DNA from: Lachnospiraceae bacterium
GTDB lineage: Bacteria > Bacillota > Clostridia > Lachnospirales > Lachnospiraceae
Length of the DNA: 64,000 nucleotides
NCBI GenBank assembly: GCA_017430085.1
Contig: JAFRNR010000028.1
Span: forward strand, 1-64,000
Reading direction: 5' to 3'
Shown here: piece after piece, positions 8,255-16,055 of the stretch
How positions within the stretch are numbered: the stretch's first letter is position 1
Layout: each line of letters starts with the position of its first letter
Translations under genes and position numbers: made by a program
Notes under the pieces: generated by a model
What the model was told of the DNA's origin: nothing
The model's database searches: none
The model's input: the letters and a program-made list of their open reading frames with translations, nothing else

Positions 8255-8845
8255 ATGGCAAGAACAGCGGAACAGCATTACTTGGATTATCAGCAGTTTC
8301 TGGCGGAAGGGCGCGTGCAGAGCGCGGGCCTGAGCCTGATGGCATCCTGCCTCGGCGGCTGGACGCCGGCCCAGTCGGAACTGGGCTATAAATACCTGCA
8401 CGGCATCCTGTTCCCGCAGGACTATACGCAGGCCATGCGCTGGCTCACCGCCGCCGCAGACAAAGGCGATGCTGCCGCGCAGACCAACCTGGCCACCATG
8501 TACATGTACGGGACCGGCGCCCGCACGGACGGCGGGAAAGCGCTGGAACTGCTGGAGCAGGCCCTGGCGCAGGATTATGCCCCTGCGGCGCGCTTCATCG
8601 CTCTCTGCCACGAAAAAGGCATCGGCGTGCCGAAATCCGCAGAGGAAGCTTTCCGCTGGTATAAAAAAGGCGCGGAAATGGGAGACATAGGCGCAGCCGT
8701 CCTGCTTGGCGATGCCTACAAATACGGAAAAGGCACCGCGAAGGACCTGACCGAAGCCCGCCGCTGGTATGAACTGGCCGCGGCCGGCGAAGGCGAAGAG
8801 GCCGAAAGTGCGAAAGAGGCGCTGGCCGCGCTGAAGGAGGCCTGA
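8255..8845 (+). CDS. Sel1-repeat protein
   Basis: A 196-residue all-helical protein with Sel1-like repeats recognisable as 'AADKGDAAAQTNLATMYMYG', 'HEKGIGVPKSAEEAFRWY' and 'GDAYKYGKG'. There is no signal peptide or membrane helix, so it is expected to be cytoplasmic. Sel1 repeats form solenoid scaffolds that bind other proteins. Its position directly before a sensor kinase, whose TTG start lies just after this gene's stop, suggests that it could scaffold or modulate that signalling pair, but this is inference from context. Confidence 0.8.
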   Translation: MARTAEQHYLDYQQFLAEGRVQSAGLSLMASCLGGWTPAQSELGYKYLHGILFPQDYTQAMRWLTAAADKGDAAAQTNLATMYMYGTGARTDGGKALELLEQALAQDYAPAARFIALCHEKGIGVPKSAEEAFRWYKKGAEMGDIGAAVLLGDAYKYGKGTAKDLTEARRWYELAAAGEGEEAESAKEALAALKEA

Positions 8846-8847
8846 TC

Positions 8848-10251
8848 TTGGCAGAAAGCCCCTCTGCAAAACTGTCTGTCCGGGTCCTGCGGAAATGGGA
8901 ACTGATCTGCGGGCTCCTGCTGATCGTCACGGGCTTTATCATGCCGCTGGCCGTCAACCTGAAAAGCATCCCGGTCATGACGTATTACCGGCAGGCCATG
9001 CATGAGGACGCGTACGCGCTGATCTATGCCGCTATGTCCCTGGTGATCATGAACATCGTCCGGGCCCTGCCGCATTACATCGGAGTCTACTGGGTGGCAG
9101 ATTCGCTGCGGTTCGAATACAGAGGGCGGCGGATCGCCCCGCTGAACGGCGCGATCGTCATCCTGCTCCTGGTCCTGACGTATACCCTGATCGACGCGGT
9201 GCACGGCATCCATTACGATTTCGGCCTCCCGGCCATCCTGATGACGGGCGTGATCATCCTGTACGACCGGCTGCAGTATAATTACGTTTCCCTGACCAAG
9301 CGGACGCTGTTCATCACGTTCAGCCTGATGGCCCTGCAGTTCCTGGATATCATGCCGGCCGCCGGAGCCCTACCGGTGGGCCGCGGCGAGCTCTCACGCG
9401 ACATCAAACGCGCCGCCGAAGTGCTGGAACTGGAAGCGGACCTGAATTCCGCTTCCCTGGTCGGCCTGCTGGGCCTGCTCCTGATGGCCCTCCTGATCTT
9501 CATCCTGCTGCGCGACGAAAACAAGCTGCGCGAAGCTTCGGAGCTGAAAGAAGCCAACGCCCGCATCCAGATGGAAGCCTTCCAGCTGGAGGTCCAGAAC
9601 CGGACGCTGAAAGAAACGCAGTACCTGGTTCATGACCTGAAATCCCCCCTGTCCGTGGTCCGCACTCTGGAAGGCGTGCTGCGCCTGCAGAACGATCCGG
9701 AGCCGGAGAGCGTGCAGGAGGAGACCTACGACCGCATGGAAAAAGCCATGGACCAGATGAGCATGCGGATCTCGCAGCTGCTGACCATGGACCAGAAAGC
9801 AGTCTTCACGGTGGAGGACCTGCTGCACGACGTGATGGCGCAGATCTCCATCGAAACCTACGCACCGCACGTCCGCGCGGAAACGGAGATCCCGGAGGCC
9901 GCGCTGTACGCCAACCAGGGCCTGCTGTCCCGCGCGCTGGTCAACCTGATCGTGAACGCCGTGCAGGCCGTCCCGGAGGACCGCGAACCGCAGGTGACCG
10001 TCTCCGCGCAGCGGAAAGACCGGCACGTCGTGCTGGCGGTCACGGACAACGGAAAGGGCGTGAGCCCGGAATTACGGGAAAAGATCTGGACCCACGGGGT
10101 CTCCGGCAAAGGGAGCTCCGGCCTGGGCCTCGCATTTGTGAAAACGGCCGCGGAACGCTTCGGCGGCCATGTAGAAATAGAATCCGAACCCGATCACGGT
10201 ACTACGATCGCTGTCTGGATCCCTGAGGAGGAAATAACAGATGACGAATGA
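8848..10251 (+). CDS. Membrane sensor histidine kinase
   Basis: The 467-residue protein begins at a TTG with AAGGAGG (8835-8841) upstream. Six hydrophobic segments fill residues 10-225 with almost no extracellular domain, so the signal may be within or at the membrane. A short helical linker leads to the dimerisation box 'HDLKSPL', with phospho-acceptor His262. The ATPase domain has the N box 'NLIVNAVQAV' and G boxes 'DNGKGV' and 'GSSGLGLAFV'. Its end overlaps the response regulator gene by 11 bases, so the two are surely partners. The ligand is unknown. Confidence 0.9.
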   Translation: MAESPSAKLSVRVLRKWELICGLLLIVTGFIMPLAVNLKSIPVMTYYRQAMHEDAYALIYAAMSLVIMNIVRALPHYIGVYWVADSLRFEYRGRRIAPLNGAIVILLLVLTYTLIDAVHGIHYDFGLPAILMTGVIILYDRLQYNYVSLTKRTLFITFSLMALQFLDIMPAAGALPVGRGELSRDIKRAAEVLELEADLNSASLVGLLGLLLMALLIFILLRDENKLREASELKEANARIQMEAFQLEVQNRTLKETQYLVHDLKSPLSVVRTLEGVLRLQNDPEPESVQEETYDRMEKAMDQMSMRISQLLTMDQKAVFTVEDLLHDVMAQISIETYAPHVRAETEIPEAALYANQGLLSRALVNLIVNAVQAVPEDREPQVTVSAQRKDRHVVLAVTDNGKGVSPELREKIWTHGVSGKGSSGLGLAFVKTAAERFGGHVEIESEPDHGTTIAVWIPEEEITDDE

Positions 10252-10858
10252 CAAGAAAGTGACGATCCTGTGCATCGACGACAGCGAGGACATTTGTTTC
10301 TCCCTGAAAGCCCTGTTCCAGACGCAGGGATGGTTTACGGTGACGGCGCCGGGCGTGCAGGAAGGGATCGCCGCGTTTGAGCAGTTCCATCCCCAGCTGG
10401 TGCTCATCGACTATCACATGCCGGTCATCAACGGACTGGAGGGCGTGCGCATGCTGCATGCGATGTCCAACACGCTTCCGATCCTGGTCCTGACCATCGA
10501 CGAAGACCAGAACGTGGCCAACGCGTTCCTGGAAGCCGGGGCCAGCGATTTTGCCCTCAAACCCATCAAGGCGCCGGACCTGATCAGCCGTGTCAAGCTG
10601 CACCTGCGCCTGCTGGAGCAGCAGCAGTCCTATATCGTGGACAAGGGCATCAACCGCGGCACGCTGGATCTGATCGTCGGTTACATGAGGCAGGGAGACG
10701 ACCTGCTGACCTCGCGCCAGATCTCCGAAGGCACCGGACTGGCGTACCAGACCGTCAGCCGCTACCTGCAGCACATGACGGCGCAGAACCTGGTGAAAAC
10801 GGAGAGCAATTACGGCAAGGTGGGACGGCCCATCCAGCTGTACCGGCTGAATCCGTGA
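10241..10858 (+). CDS. Response regulator with C-terminal winged helix (CitB/DpiA-like)
   Basis: The 205-residue protein has a receiver domain (residues 7-125) with acidic pair Asp15/Asp16 region 'CIDDSE', phospho-acceptor Asp57 in 'LIDYHMP' and the conserved lysine in 'ALKPIKAPDL'. The C-terminal part, 'SRQISEGTGLAYQTVSRYL', is a helix-turn-helix like those of citrate/malate-type regulators, where the recognition helix is of the IclR/winged type. Regulators of this class often control carboxylate transporters. A DctM-like permease is encoded 6 kb downstream, but no direct link is visible. Confidence 0.88.
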   Translation: MTNDKKVTILCIDDSEDICFSLKALFQTQGWFTVTAPGVQEGIAAFEQFHPQLVLIDYHMPVINGLEGVRMLHAMSNTLPILVLTIDEDQNVANAFLEAGASDFALKPIKAPDLISRVKLHLRLLEQQQSYIVDKGINRGTLDLIVGYMRQGDDLLTSRQISEGTGLAYQTVSRYLQHMTAQNLVKTESNYGKVGRPIQLYRLNP

Positions 10859-10932
10859 CCGGGCGCGCCGGGGGGGCTGTGCAGGCTGTAAAGAAATATG
10901 AGAAAATTGTTTCCTCCGGCGCCGATATTTGG

Positions 10933-10938
10933 TATCAT
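10933..10938 (+). promoter_or_regulatory. Candidate extended -10 promoter of the NagA-like/tat operon
   Basis: TATCAT (10933-10938) is preceded by TTTGG, giving the TGn extended -10 motif. A weak TTTCCT box lies 17 bases upstream of it. The gene's ATG follows 30 bases downstream. Confidence 0.5.
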
Positions 10939-10968
10939 AACCGTGAATTAGTATAAGAAGAGGCCGGT

Positions 10969-12126
10969 ATGCTCATCAAAAACGGAAAACTGCTCCTGGA
11001 TAAGGACTTCGAATACCACGACCTGGTCATCCGGGACGGGCGTATCGCGGAGATCCTGCCTTACCGTTCCGGTTATCAGGATGCGGAAGTGTACGACGCC
11101 CGCGGCAGCGTGGTGATCCCCGGCCTGATCGATCTGGAAGTGCACGGCGCCGCCGGTTACGACATGTCCGATGCCTGCGACGAAGCGTATGAGAGCATCG
11201 GGAATTACCTGATCTCGCACGGTGTGACGTCGTATGTCGGCGCCATCGATTCCTTCCCGGAAGATATCCTGGAAGAAGCCTACGCAGCGGCCGGCCGCTG
11301 GATGAGCAGCACGCGCCCCGGCGCCCGCCTGCTGGGCCTGAACATGCGCGGCCCGTTCCTGAACCCGGAAGTCTGCGGGTATCACGACAAAAACGCGCTG
11401 CGCCTGCCGGACATCGCGCTGTACCGCAAACTGCAGGAACTCTCGGGCGGGAACATCCGCATCGTCAACGTTTCGCCGGAACTGGAAGGCGCGAAGGAAT
11501 TTATCCTCCGCGTGTGCGACGAAGTGATCGTGGCGCTTTCCAACTCTGCCGCGGATTTCGACCGGGCCCGCTGGGCCTTCGCCTGGAAAGCCCGCTGGTG
11601 CGCGGACATTTACCGCAACATGCCGGTGCTGTCCGTAACCGAGCCGGGCCTCATCGGGGCCGCCATGGACATCGCGCAGTTCATTACGCTGCGCTTCGAC
11701 AACGACGAATACATCCACCCGTCGCTGCTGCGCATGACATTCAACGAATTCTGGGGCCGCCTGGCGCTCGTGAGCGGCATGACCGCGTACACCGGCCTGC
11801 CCGCCGGCTCGTATGAAATAGAAGGGCACACGGTGTCCAAAAAACGGGACCGCGCCAAATTCGAGGACGGGACCGACGCCGGCAGCGTGCTGAGCCTGGA
11901 CGCCTGCCTGTCCGCCGTGCTGGGCATGGGCTCCGTGCCTTCGCCGCTGGTCTTCCGTGCCGCGACGGAAATGCCCGCCCGCGCGCTCGGGCTCTTCGAC
12001 GAGATCGGGAGCATCACGCCGGGCAAACGCGCCGACCTCGCGGTGCTCGACCTGCACACCTATAACGTCCAGTCCGTTTTCAAAGACGGCATCATGGTTT
12101 TTGACGAAAGGAAAGAATACGTTTGA
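10969..12126 (+). CDS. Degenerate N-acetylglucosamine-6-phosphate deacetylase-like amidohydrolase
   Basis: The 385-residue protein keeps the NagA fold plan: 'VVIPGLIDLEVHGAAG', 'GPFLNPE', 'VSPELEG', 'IHPSLLRM' and the C-terminal 'GSITPGKRADLAVLD'. Residues that bind metal or catalyse in NagA are replaced: the usual HLEGPF is NMRGPF (Glu to Arg), GHT/GHS is LSNS (His to Asn), THLFNAM is CADIYRNM (His to Asp), and TDAM is SGMT (catalytic Asp lost). It is therefore unlikely to deacetylate sugars and may be a pseudoenzyme with a binding or regulatory role. No nagB is nearby. The stop codon overlaps the next tat gene by four bases. Confidence 0.75.
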   Translation: MLIKNGKLLLDKDFEYHDLVIRDGRIAEILPYRSGYQDAEVYDARGSVVIPGLIDLEVHGAAGYDMSDACDEAYESIGNYLISHGVTSYVGAIDSFPEDILEEAYAAAGRWMSSTRPGARLLGLNMRGPFLNPEVCGYHDKNALRLPDIALYRKLQELSGGNIRIVNVSPELEGAKEFILRVCDEVIVALSNSAADFDRARWAFAWKARWCADIYRNMPVLSVTEPGLIGAAMDIAQFITLRFDNDEYIHPSLLRMTFNEFWGRLALVSGMTAYTGLPAGSYEIEGHTVSKKRDRAKFEDGTDAGSVLSLDACLSAVLGMGSVPSPLVFRAATEMPARALGLFDEIGSITPGKRADLAVLDLHTYNVQSVFKDGIMVFDERKEYV

Positions 12127-12794
12127 AACTCGGCATCGGTGAAATATTGATCATTCTTCTGGTTATCCTGTTCATCATCGGACCGGATAAAATTCCTGAT
12201 TTTACCCGCAAAGTGGCGGAAGGCCTGAAATCTTTCCGCAATGCCACCAGCGGCGTGACCAAGGAGCTCCGCGAAAACGTGATCGAGCCCCTGAACGAGG
12301 CCCAGGCCCCGCTGCGGGAAGCGCTCGGACCCATCAATGAAGTGCGGGCGGAGATCAATTCCCTGACCACAGGGATCCGGCAGGATGCCCAGGAGATCGC
12401 GGACAGCTTCAACCAGGAGATCCAGGGCGTAACGGACGAACTGAACAAGACCGGCGAAGAGGTCAAGCAGACGGCGGAAAACCTTGCCCAGGAAGCAAAA
12501 GCCGCGATGGAAGAAACGCCCGCCGGAGAAAGCGGTGAGGCCGCTCCCGCCGGAGAAAAAGCCGAGCCCGCTCCCACCGGAGAAAAAGCCGAGGCGGATA
12601 ATCAGCCCGAACCGCAGCCCGCACCCGCTGCCGCAGAACCCGAACCGGTTGATCCGCGCGAGGAAGCGGCCCGCCGCGTAGCGGAAGCCGAAAAAGCATT
12701 ACAGGAAGCCAGGGAAGCTCTGGCAAAGGCTGAGAAGCCTCAGGAGCCTGCCCAGGAAGATACAGTGAGCGACACGAAGGAGGAAACAACATGA
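12123..12794 (+). CDS. TatA/TatB-like twin-arginine translocase subunit with long tail
   Basis: The gene starts at a TTG overlapping the upstream stop (TTGA), with GAAAGGA before it. The 223-residue product has the TatA/B architecture: one N-terminal helix ('GEILIILLVILFIIGP'), the Gly-Pro hinge and an amphipathic helix ('FTRKVAEGLKSF'). A helical stretch follows, then an Ala/Pro/Glu-rich tail containing 'AGEKAEPAPTGEKAEA'. The tail length and the GPDKIP hinge are more TatB-like than TatA-like, although Gram-positive bacteria usually make do with TatA and TatC. It would act in the membrane in export of folded proteins. Confidence 0.85.
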   Translation: MKLGIGEILIILLVILFIIGPDKIPDFTRKVAEGLKSFRNATSGVTKELRENVIEPLNEAQAPLREALGPINEVRAEINSLTTGIRQDAQEIADSFNQEIQGVTDELNKTGEEVKQTAENLAQEAKAAMEETPAGESGEAAPAGEKAEPAPTGEKAEADNQPEPQPAPAAAEPEPVDPREEAARRVAEAEKALQEAREALAKAEKPQEPAQEDTVSDTKEETT

Positions 12795-13003
12795 CCATTA
12801 TACCCCTGCTTTTCCAGAAACTCGGCTGGCCGGAGATCCTTTTGATCCTGGCGGTGATCCTGCTGGTCCTGGGACCGACGCAGATCCCGAAGCTGGTGAA
12901 GACTTTCAAGAACACCCGTAAAGAGATCAAGGATGTCATGAAAGAAGAAGAAGAGGAAAAGAAGTCCTCGTTAAAGAAGGAAGAGGCCGGTGGCGCGGAA
13001 TAA
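12791..13003 (+). CDS. tatA: TatA-family twin-arginine translocase subunit
   Basis: A 70-residue protein with a short N-terminal helix ('EILLILAVILLVLGP'), hinge and amphipathic helix ('KLVKTFKNTRKEIKDV') followed by a charged Lys/Glu tail, the usual TatA size and plan. It overlaps the preceding gene by four bases (ATGA) and the following tatC by 14 bases, so the three are translationally coupled. Confidence 0.92.
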   Translation: MTIIPLLFQKLGWPEILLILAVILLVLGPTQIPKLVKTFKNTRKEIKDVMKEEEEEKKSSLKKEEAGGAE

Positions 13004-13805
13004 GCCGAAAACTGAAAAGAAGAAAGCGAATCCGGACGGGACGATGACCGTCTCGGGCCATCTGAAAGAACTGCGGAACCGTATCGCCGTTATTCTGCTG
13101 GTCTTTGCGGCCGCCATGATAACGCTCGTCATCCTGGCGCCCCATCTCATCATGTTTTTCACGGAGATGGGAGGCCGCTACGGCTATCAGTTCGTCGTCA
13201 TAGCCCCGCAGGAAATGCTGATGCAGCAGTTCCGGCTGGCTGTGATCGGAGGACTGATCGTCGCGTCTCCCGTGATCCTGTACGAGGTATACGGATTTCT
13301 CCGCCCCGGACTGGAAAAAGGCGAAAGATCCATACTCCGTCTGGCGCTGTTCCTGGGATTGCTGTTTTTCGGCATCGGAGTCGTATTTGCCTACTTCATC
13401 GCCATCCCTTTCATGCTGAACTTCCTGATCAGCCTGAACAATGACGAGATCCTGCTTTCTTCCATCAAGGCTTCCATCAGCGTGGCCAGTTATCTGGACT
13501 TCATCCTGCTGATGTTCATCATCTTCGGGGCTATGTTCGAGATGCCCCTGATCAGCGTGGTGCTTTCCCGCTTCGGGCTCCTGACTCCGAAAATGATGAC
13601 GAAAGCAAGGCCCATCGCCATTATCCTTATCTTTATCCTGGCCGCCTTCATGACGCCGCCGGACGTGGTCTCCCAGATCATGGTCGCCGTGCCGATGCTG
13701 CTGCTGTTCTTCTTCAGCACGATGCTCTGCCGGATCTTCTACAAGAGAAGGCAGGAGAAACGTGAAGAAGCGGAAGAGGAAGGGGAAGCCTCTCCCGAAG
13801 GATAA
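12990..13805 (+). CDS. tatC: Twin-arginine translocase subunit TatC
   Basis: The 271-residue polytopic protein starts at GTG 12990 inside the end of tatA. It carries the family motifs 'HLKELRNRI' near the N terminus, 'FLRPGLEKGER' in the first cytoplasmic loop and 'FGAMFEMPL' later, with six predicted membrane helices. TatC recognises twin-arginine signal peptides. The next gene downstream encodes a protein with such a signal, which is a likely client. The charged tail after the last helix is rich in Lys, Arg and Glu. Confidence 0.95.
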   Translation: MARNKPKTEKKKANPDGTMTVSGHLKELRNRIAVILLVFAAAMITLVILAPHLIMFFTEMGGRYGYQFVVIAPQEMLMQQFRLAVIGGLIVASPVILYEVYGFLRPGLEKGERSILRLALFLGLLFFGIGVVFAYFIAIPFMLNFLISLNNDEILLSSIKASISVASYLDFILLMFIIFGAMFEMPLISVVLSRFGLLTPKMMTKARPIAIILIFILAAFMTPPDVVSQIMVAVPMLLLFFFSTMLCRIFYKRRQEKREEAEEEGEASPEG

Positions 13806-13861
13806 CAGATGACCCAACCCCCGCGGGCGTTCCCCGGCCCGTCCCCGTAATCGGTACCCCA

Positions 13862-13897
13862 CGTTGTTTTTAACAACGGCTCAAAGAATATATTCTT
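13862..13897 (+). promoter_or_regulatory. Two adjacent palindromes upstream of the transferase/transport locus
   Basis: CGTTGTT-TTT-AACAACG (13862-13878) is a perfect inverted repeat, and AAGAATATATTCTT (13884-13897) is a perfect 14-bp palindrome ending just before the GGAGG ribosome binding site. Neither is followed by a T-run, so they look more like operator sites than terminators. The bound regulator is unknown. Confidence 0.45.
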
Positions 13898-13912
13898 AAC
13901 GGAGGAAACAAC

Positions 13913-15943
13913 ATGAGCAAGAAGGAAATCTCACGCCGCCTGTTCTTAAAGGGCACGGCCGCTGCTGGTGCATCGGTAGCTGTCGCTTCTCTTTTAGCCG
14001 GCTGCGGCGGCACGACCGACACTACCACGGCTGCGCCCACCACGGTGGCTCCCACCACCCAGGCGCCTACCACGGTAGCTCCCACGACGGTAGCTCCTAC
14101 CACCGTTGCCCCTGTCACCGAGCCCCCCGTAACGGAACCCCCTGTTCCGGAATTCGAGTGGGAAACCGGTATCACCACCGGTGAAGCCGTGACCGGCGAT
14201 CCCAACCGCGACTGGGTCCTGTGGGATGAATCCATCCTGGATCCCAACAAGCCCAACGACGCCATGACCCGTGAAGGCCGCGGCGACATCGGCGAAAACG
14301 GCGCGGTGTCCAGCCCCGACGCCTGGTCCGCCTGGGCCGGCGTCCAGATCATGCAGGCCGGCGGCAATGCCGTCGACGCTGCCGCAGCAGTCGCGTTCGC
14401 GATCTCTGTCTGCGACCCTCAGCACTCCGGTATCGGCGGCGGCGGCTTCATGACGGCCCGCTTCGCCAACGGCGATGTAAAGTTCATCAACTTCCGTGAG
14501 TACGCTCCGGAACTGGCCCGCGACGGTTACTGGTGGCCGGTCTACAAGAACGAAGAGACCGGACGCTGGCAGGTGGTCGGCAACGCCAACATGACCGGCG
14601 GCCGCGCCATCGGCGTGCCCGGCACCGTAGCCGGCATGGCCTATGCCGTAGAAAAGTACGGCTCGGGCAACCTGTCCTTCGCGGATCTGATCCAGCCCGC
14701 TGTCGACCTGGCCGAGAAAGGCTTCTGGATGGGCCCCACCACCAGCGGCTGCTTAGGCGACAACTACAACGCCCTGCTGAACTATCCGGAATTCGGCTCC
14801 GTCTTCCTGCTGGATGATGAGACCACCGAAAAACTGGAGCGTGAACAGAACCGCTACTACATCGGCGACAAGTTCACCAACCCTCAGCAGGCCAAGGCCC
14901 TGAAGCTCCTGCAGGAGCAGGGCGCGGCCGACTTCTACACCGGCACCCTGGCCGAAGCCAGCATCGCGGCGGCCAACAAGTACGGCGGCACCTTCCTGGC
15001 CAGCGACTTCGCGAACTATGAAGCCAAGGAAAAGGATCCCGTACGCGGCTCCTTCATGGGCAAGCAGATCATCTCCACCCCGCTGCCTTCTTCCGGCGGT
15101 ACCAGCATCTGCGAGATCCTGAACATCATGGAAGCTTACGGTACCGATAAGCTGAAAGAGTACGGCCACAACAGCGCCAAGTACATCCACGTCCTGTCCG
15201 AAGCCATGAAGATGGCCTATGCGGACCGCAGCAAGTACCTGTACGACTACGGCGAGGAAGTGGAACTGGAACGCTCCGTCATGGACGCCCTGACCAGCAA
15301 GGAATATGCTGCGTTCCTGGCCTCCCTGATCAAGGACGACGAAGTGCATGCGCCTGAATCCCATGACCCGTTCGAATACGAGCATCAGGATACCGTCAGC
15401 TACTCCGTGGCTGACAAGGAAGGCAACATCGTGACCGTGACCTTCACCGTGAACGGCATCTTCGGTTCCAAGGTCGTCCCGGCCGGTTACGGCTTCATCC
15501 TGAACAACGAAATGGGCGACTTCAGCTCCGATCCCAACAGCGTGAACGCCATCGCTCCTTTCAAGTATCCGCTGAGCTCCATGAGCCCTACCATCGTTCT
15601 GAATGAGGACGGCACTCCGTTCATGACGGTCGGCAGCCCGGGCGGCGCTACCATCATCGCGGCCGTGGCCAACTGCATCCTGAACGTCGTGCTGTTCGGC
15701 ATGGAAGCGCAGGAAGCTGTTAACGCTCCTCGTGCTTGGGACAACGCCAACAACAAGATCAACTACGAAAACCGTATCCCGAGCGAAGTCATCGATGAGC
15801 TGGTCGCTCTGGGCCACGAAGTGAACGACTCCGGCGAATGGCCTGCCGGCGCCGGCTCCAACCAGGTCGTCGTGTACGACGCGGACGGCAAACTGCATGC
15901 CGCGGCTGACCCTCGCCGTGACTGCAAGGCCTGGGCATTCTAA
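13913..15943 (+). CDS. ggt: Tat-type lipoprotein gamma-glutamyltransferase
   Basis: GGT removes or transfers gamma-glutamyl groups, for example from glutathione, through an N-terminal nucleophile threonine released by self-cleavage. The 676-residue precursor has a Tat signal ('SRRLFLK', Arg8-Arg9) and a lipobox LLAGC with Cys31, so it should be exported folded and lipid-anchored. A Thr/Ala/Pro/Val linker follows, then the GGT domain with 'GIGGGGFM', the probable nucleophile Thr in 'DTVSYSV' and 'GSPGGATI'. The second Thr and the His of the classical TTHYS motif are changed to Val and Ser, so activity or specificity may differ. GGAGG precedes the ATG. It heads the transport locus. Confidence 0.85.
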   Translation: MSKKEISRRLFLKGTAAAGASVAVASLLAGCGGTTDTTTAAPTTVAPTTQAPTTVAPTTVAPTTVAPVTEPPVTEPPVPEFEWETGITTGEAVTGDPNRDWVLWDESILDPNKPNDAMTREGRGDIGENGAVSSPDAWSAWAGVQIMQAGGNAVDAAAAVAFAISVCDPQHSGIGGGGFMTARFANGDVKFINFREYAPELARDGYWWPVYKNEETGRWQVVGNANMTGGRAIGVPGTVAGMAYAVEKYGSGNLSFADLIQPAVDLAEKGFWMGPTTSGCLGDNYNALLNYPEFGSVFLLDDETTEKLEREQNRYYIGDKFTNPQQAKALKLLQEQGAADFYTGTLAEASIAAANKYGGTFLASDFANYEAKEKDPVRGSFMGKQIISTPLPSSGGTSICEILNIMEAYGTDKLKEYGHNSAKYIHVLSEAMKMAYADRSKYLYDYGEEVELERSVMDALTSKEYAAFLASLIKDDEVHAPESHDPFEYEHQDTVSYSVADKEGNIVTVTFTVNGIFGSKVVPAGYGFILNNEMGDFSSDPNSVNAIAPFKYPLSSMSPTIVLNEDGTPFMTVGSPGGATIIAAVANCILNVVLFGMEAQEAVNAPRAWDNANNKINYENRIPSEVIDELVALGHEVNDSGEWPAGAGSNQVVVYDADGKLHAAADPRRDCKAWAF

Positions 15944-15964
15944 TTTGCCTTAACCGGCCTTTAC

Positions 15965-16037
15965 CGGCCCGGCCGTTCGGATCTTCCCTGCGGCCGGGCC
16001 CCGTCTTAAGTCAATAACCGGGACTGTGGGAAGTCCC
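15965..16037 (+). promoter_or_regulatory. Intercistronic hairpins between ggt and the lipoprotein gene
   Basis: GGCCCGGCCG and CGGCCGGGCC form a very strong stem without a T-run, followed by a second hairpin GGGACT/AGTCCC (16020-16037). Such structures often stabilise or partly terminate transcripts, letting genes in one operon be expressed at different levels. The role here is inferred. Confidence 0.5.
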
Positions 16038-16055
16038 GTGAAAAGAGGAGAGAAA

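Noticed and set aside
8061..8333. A 90-codon plus-strand frame upstream of the Sel1 gene
   Set aside because: It runs through the promoter and into the Sel1 gene in another frame, with no ribosome binding site and no recognisable product.
13862..13878. CGTTGTT-TTT-AACAACG as a Rex operator
   Set aside because: Half-sites TTGTT/AACAA are present but only three bases apart; the clostridial Rex box needs about 18 bases overall with longer spacing.
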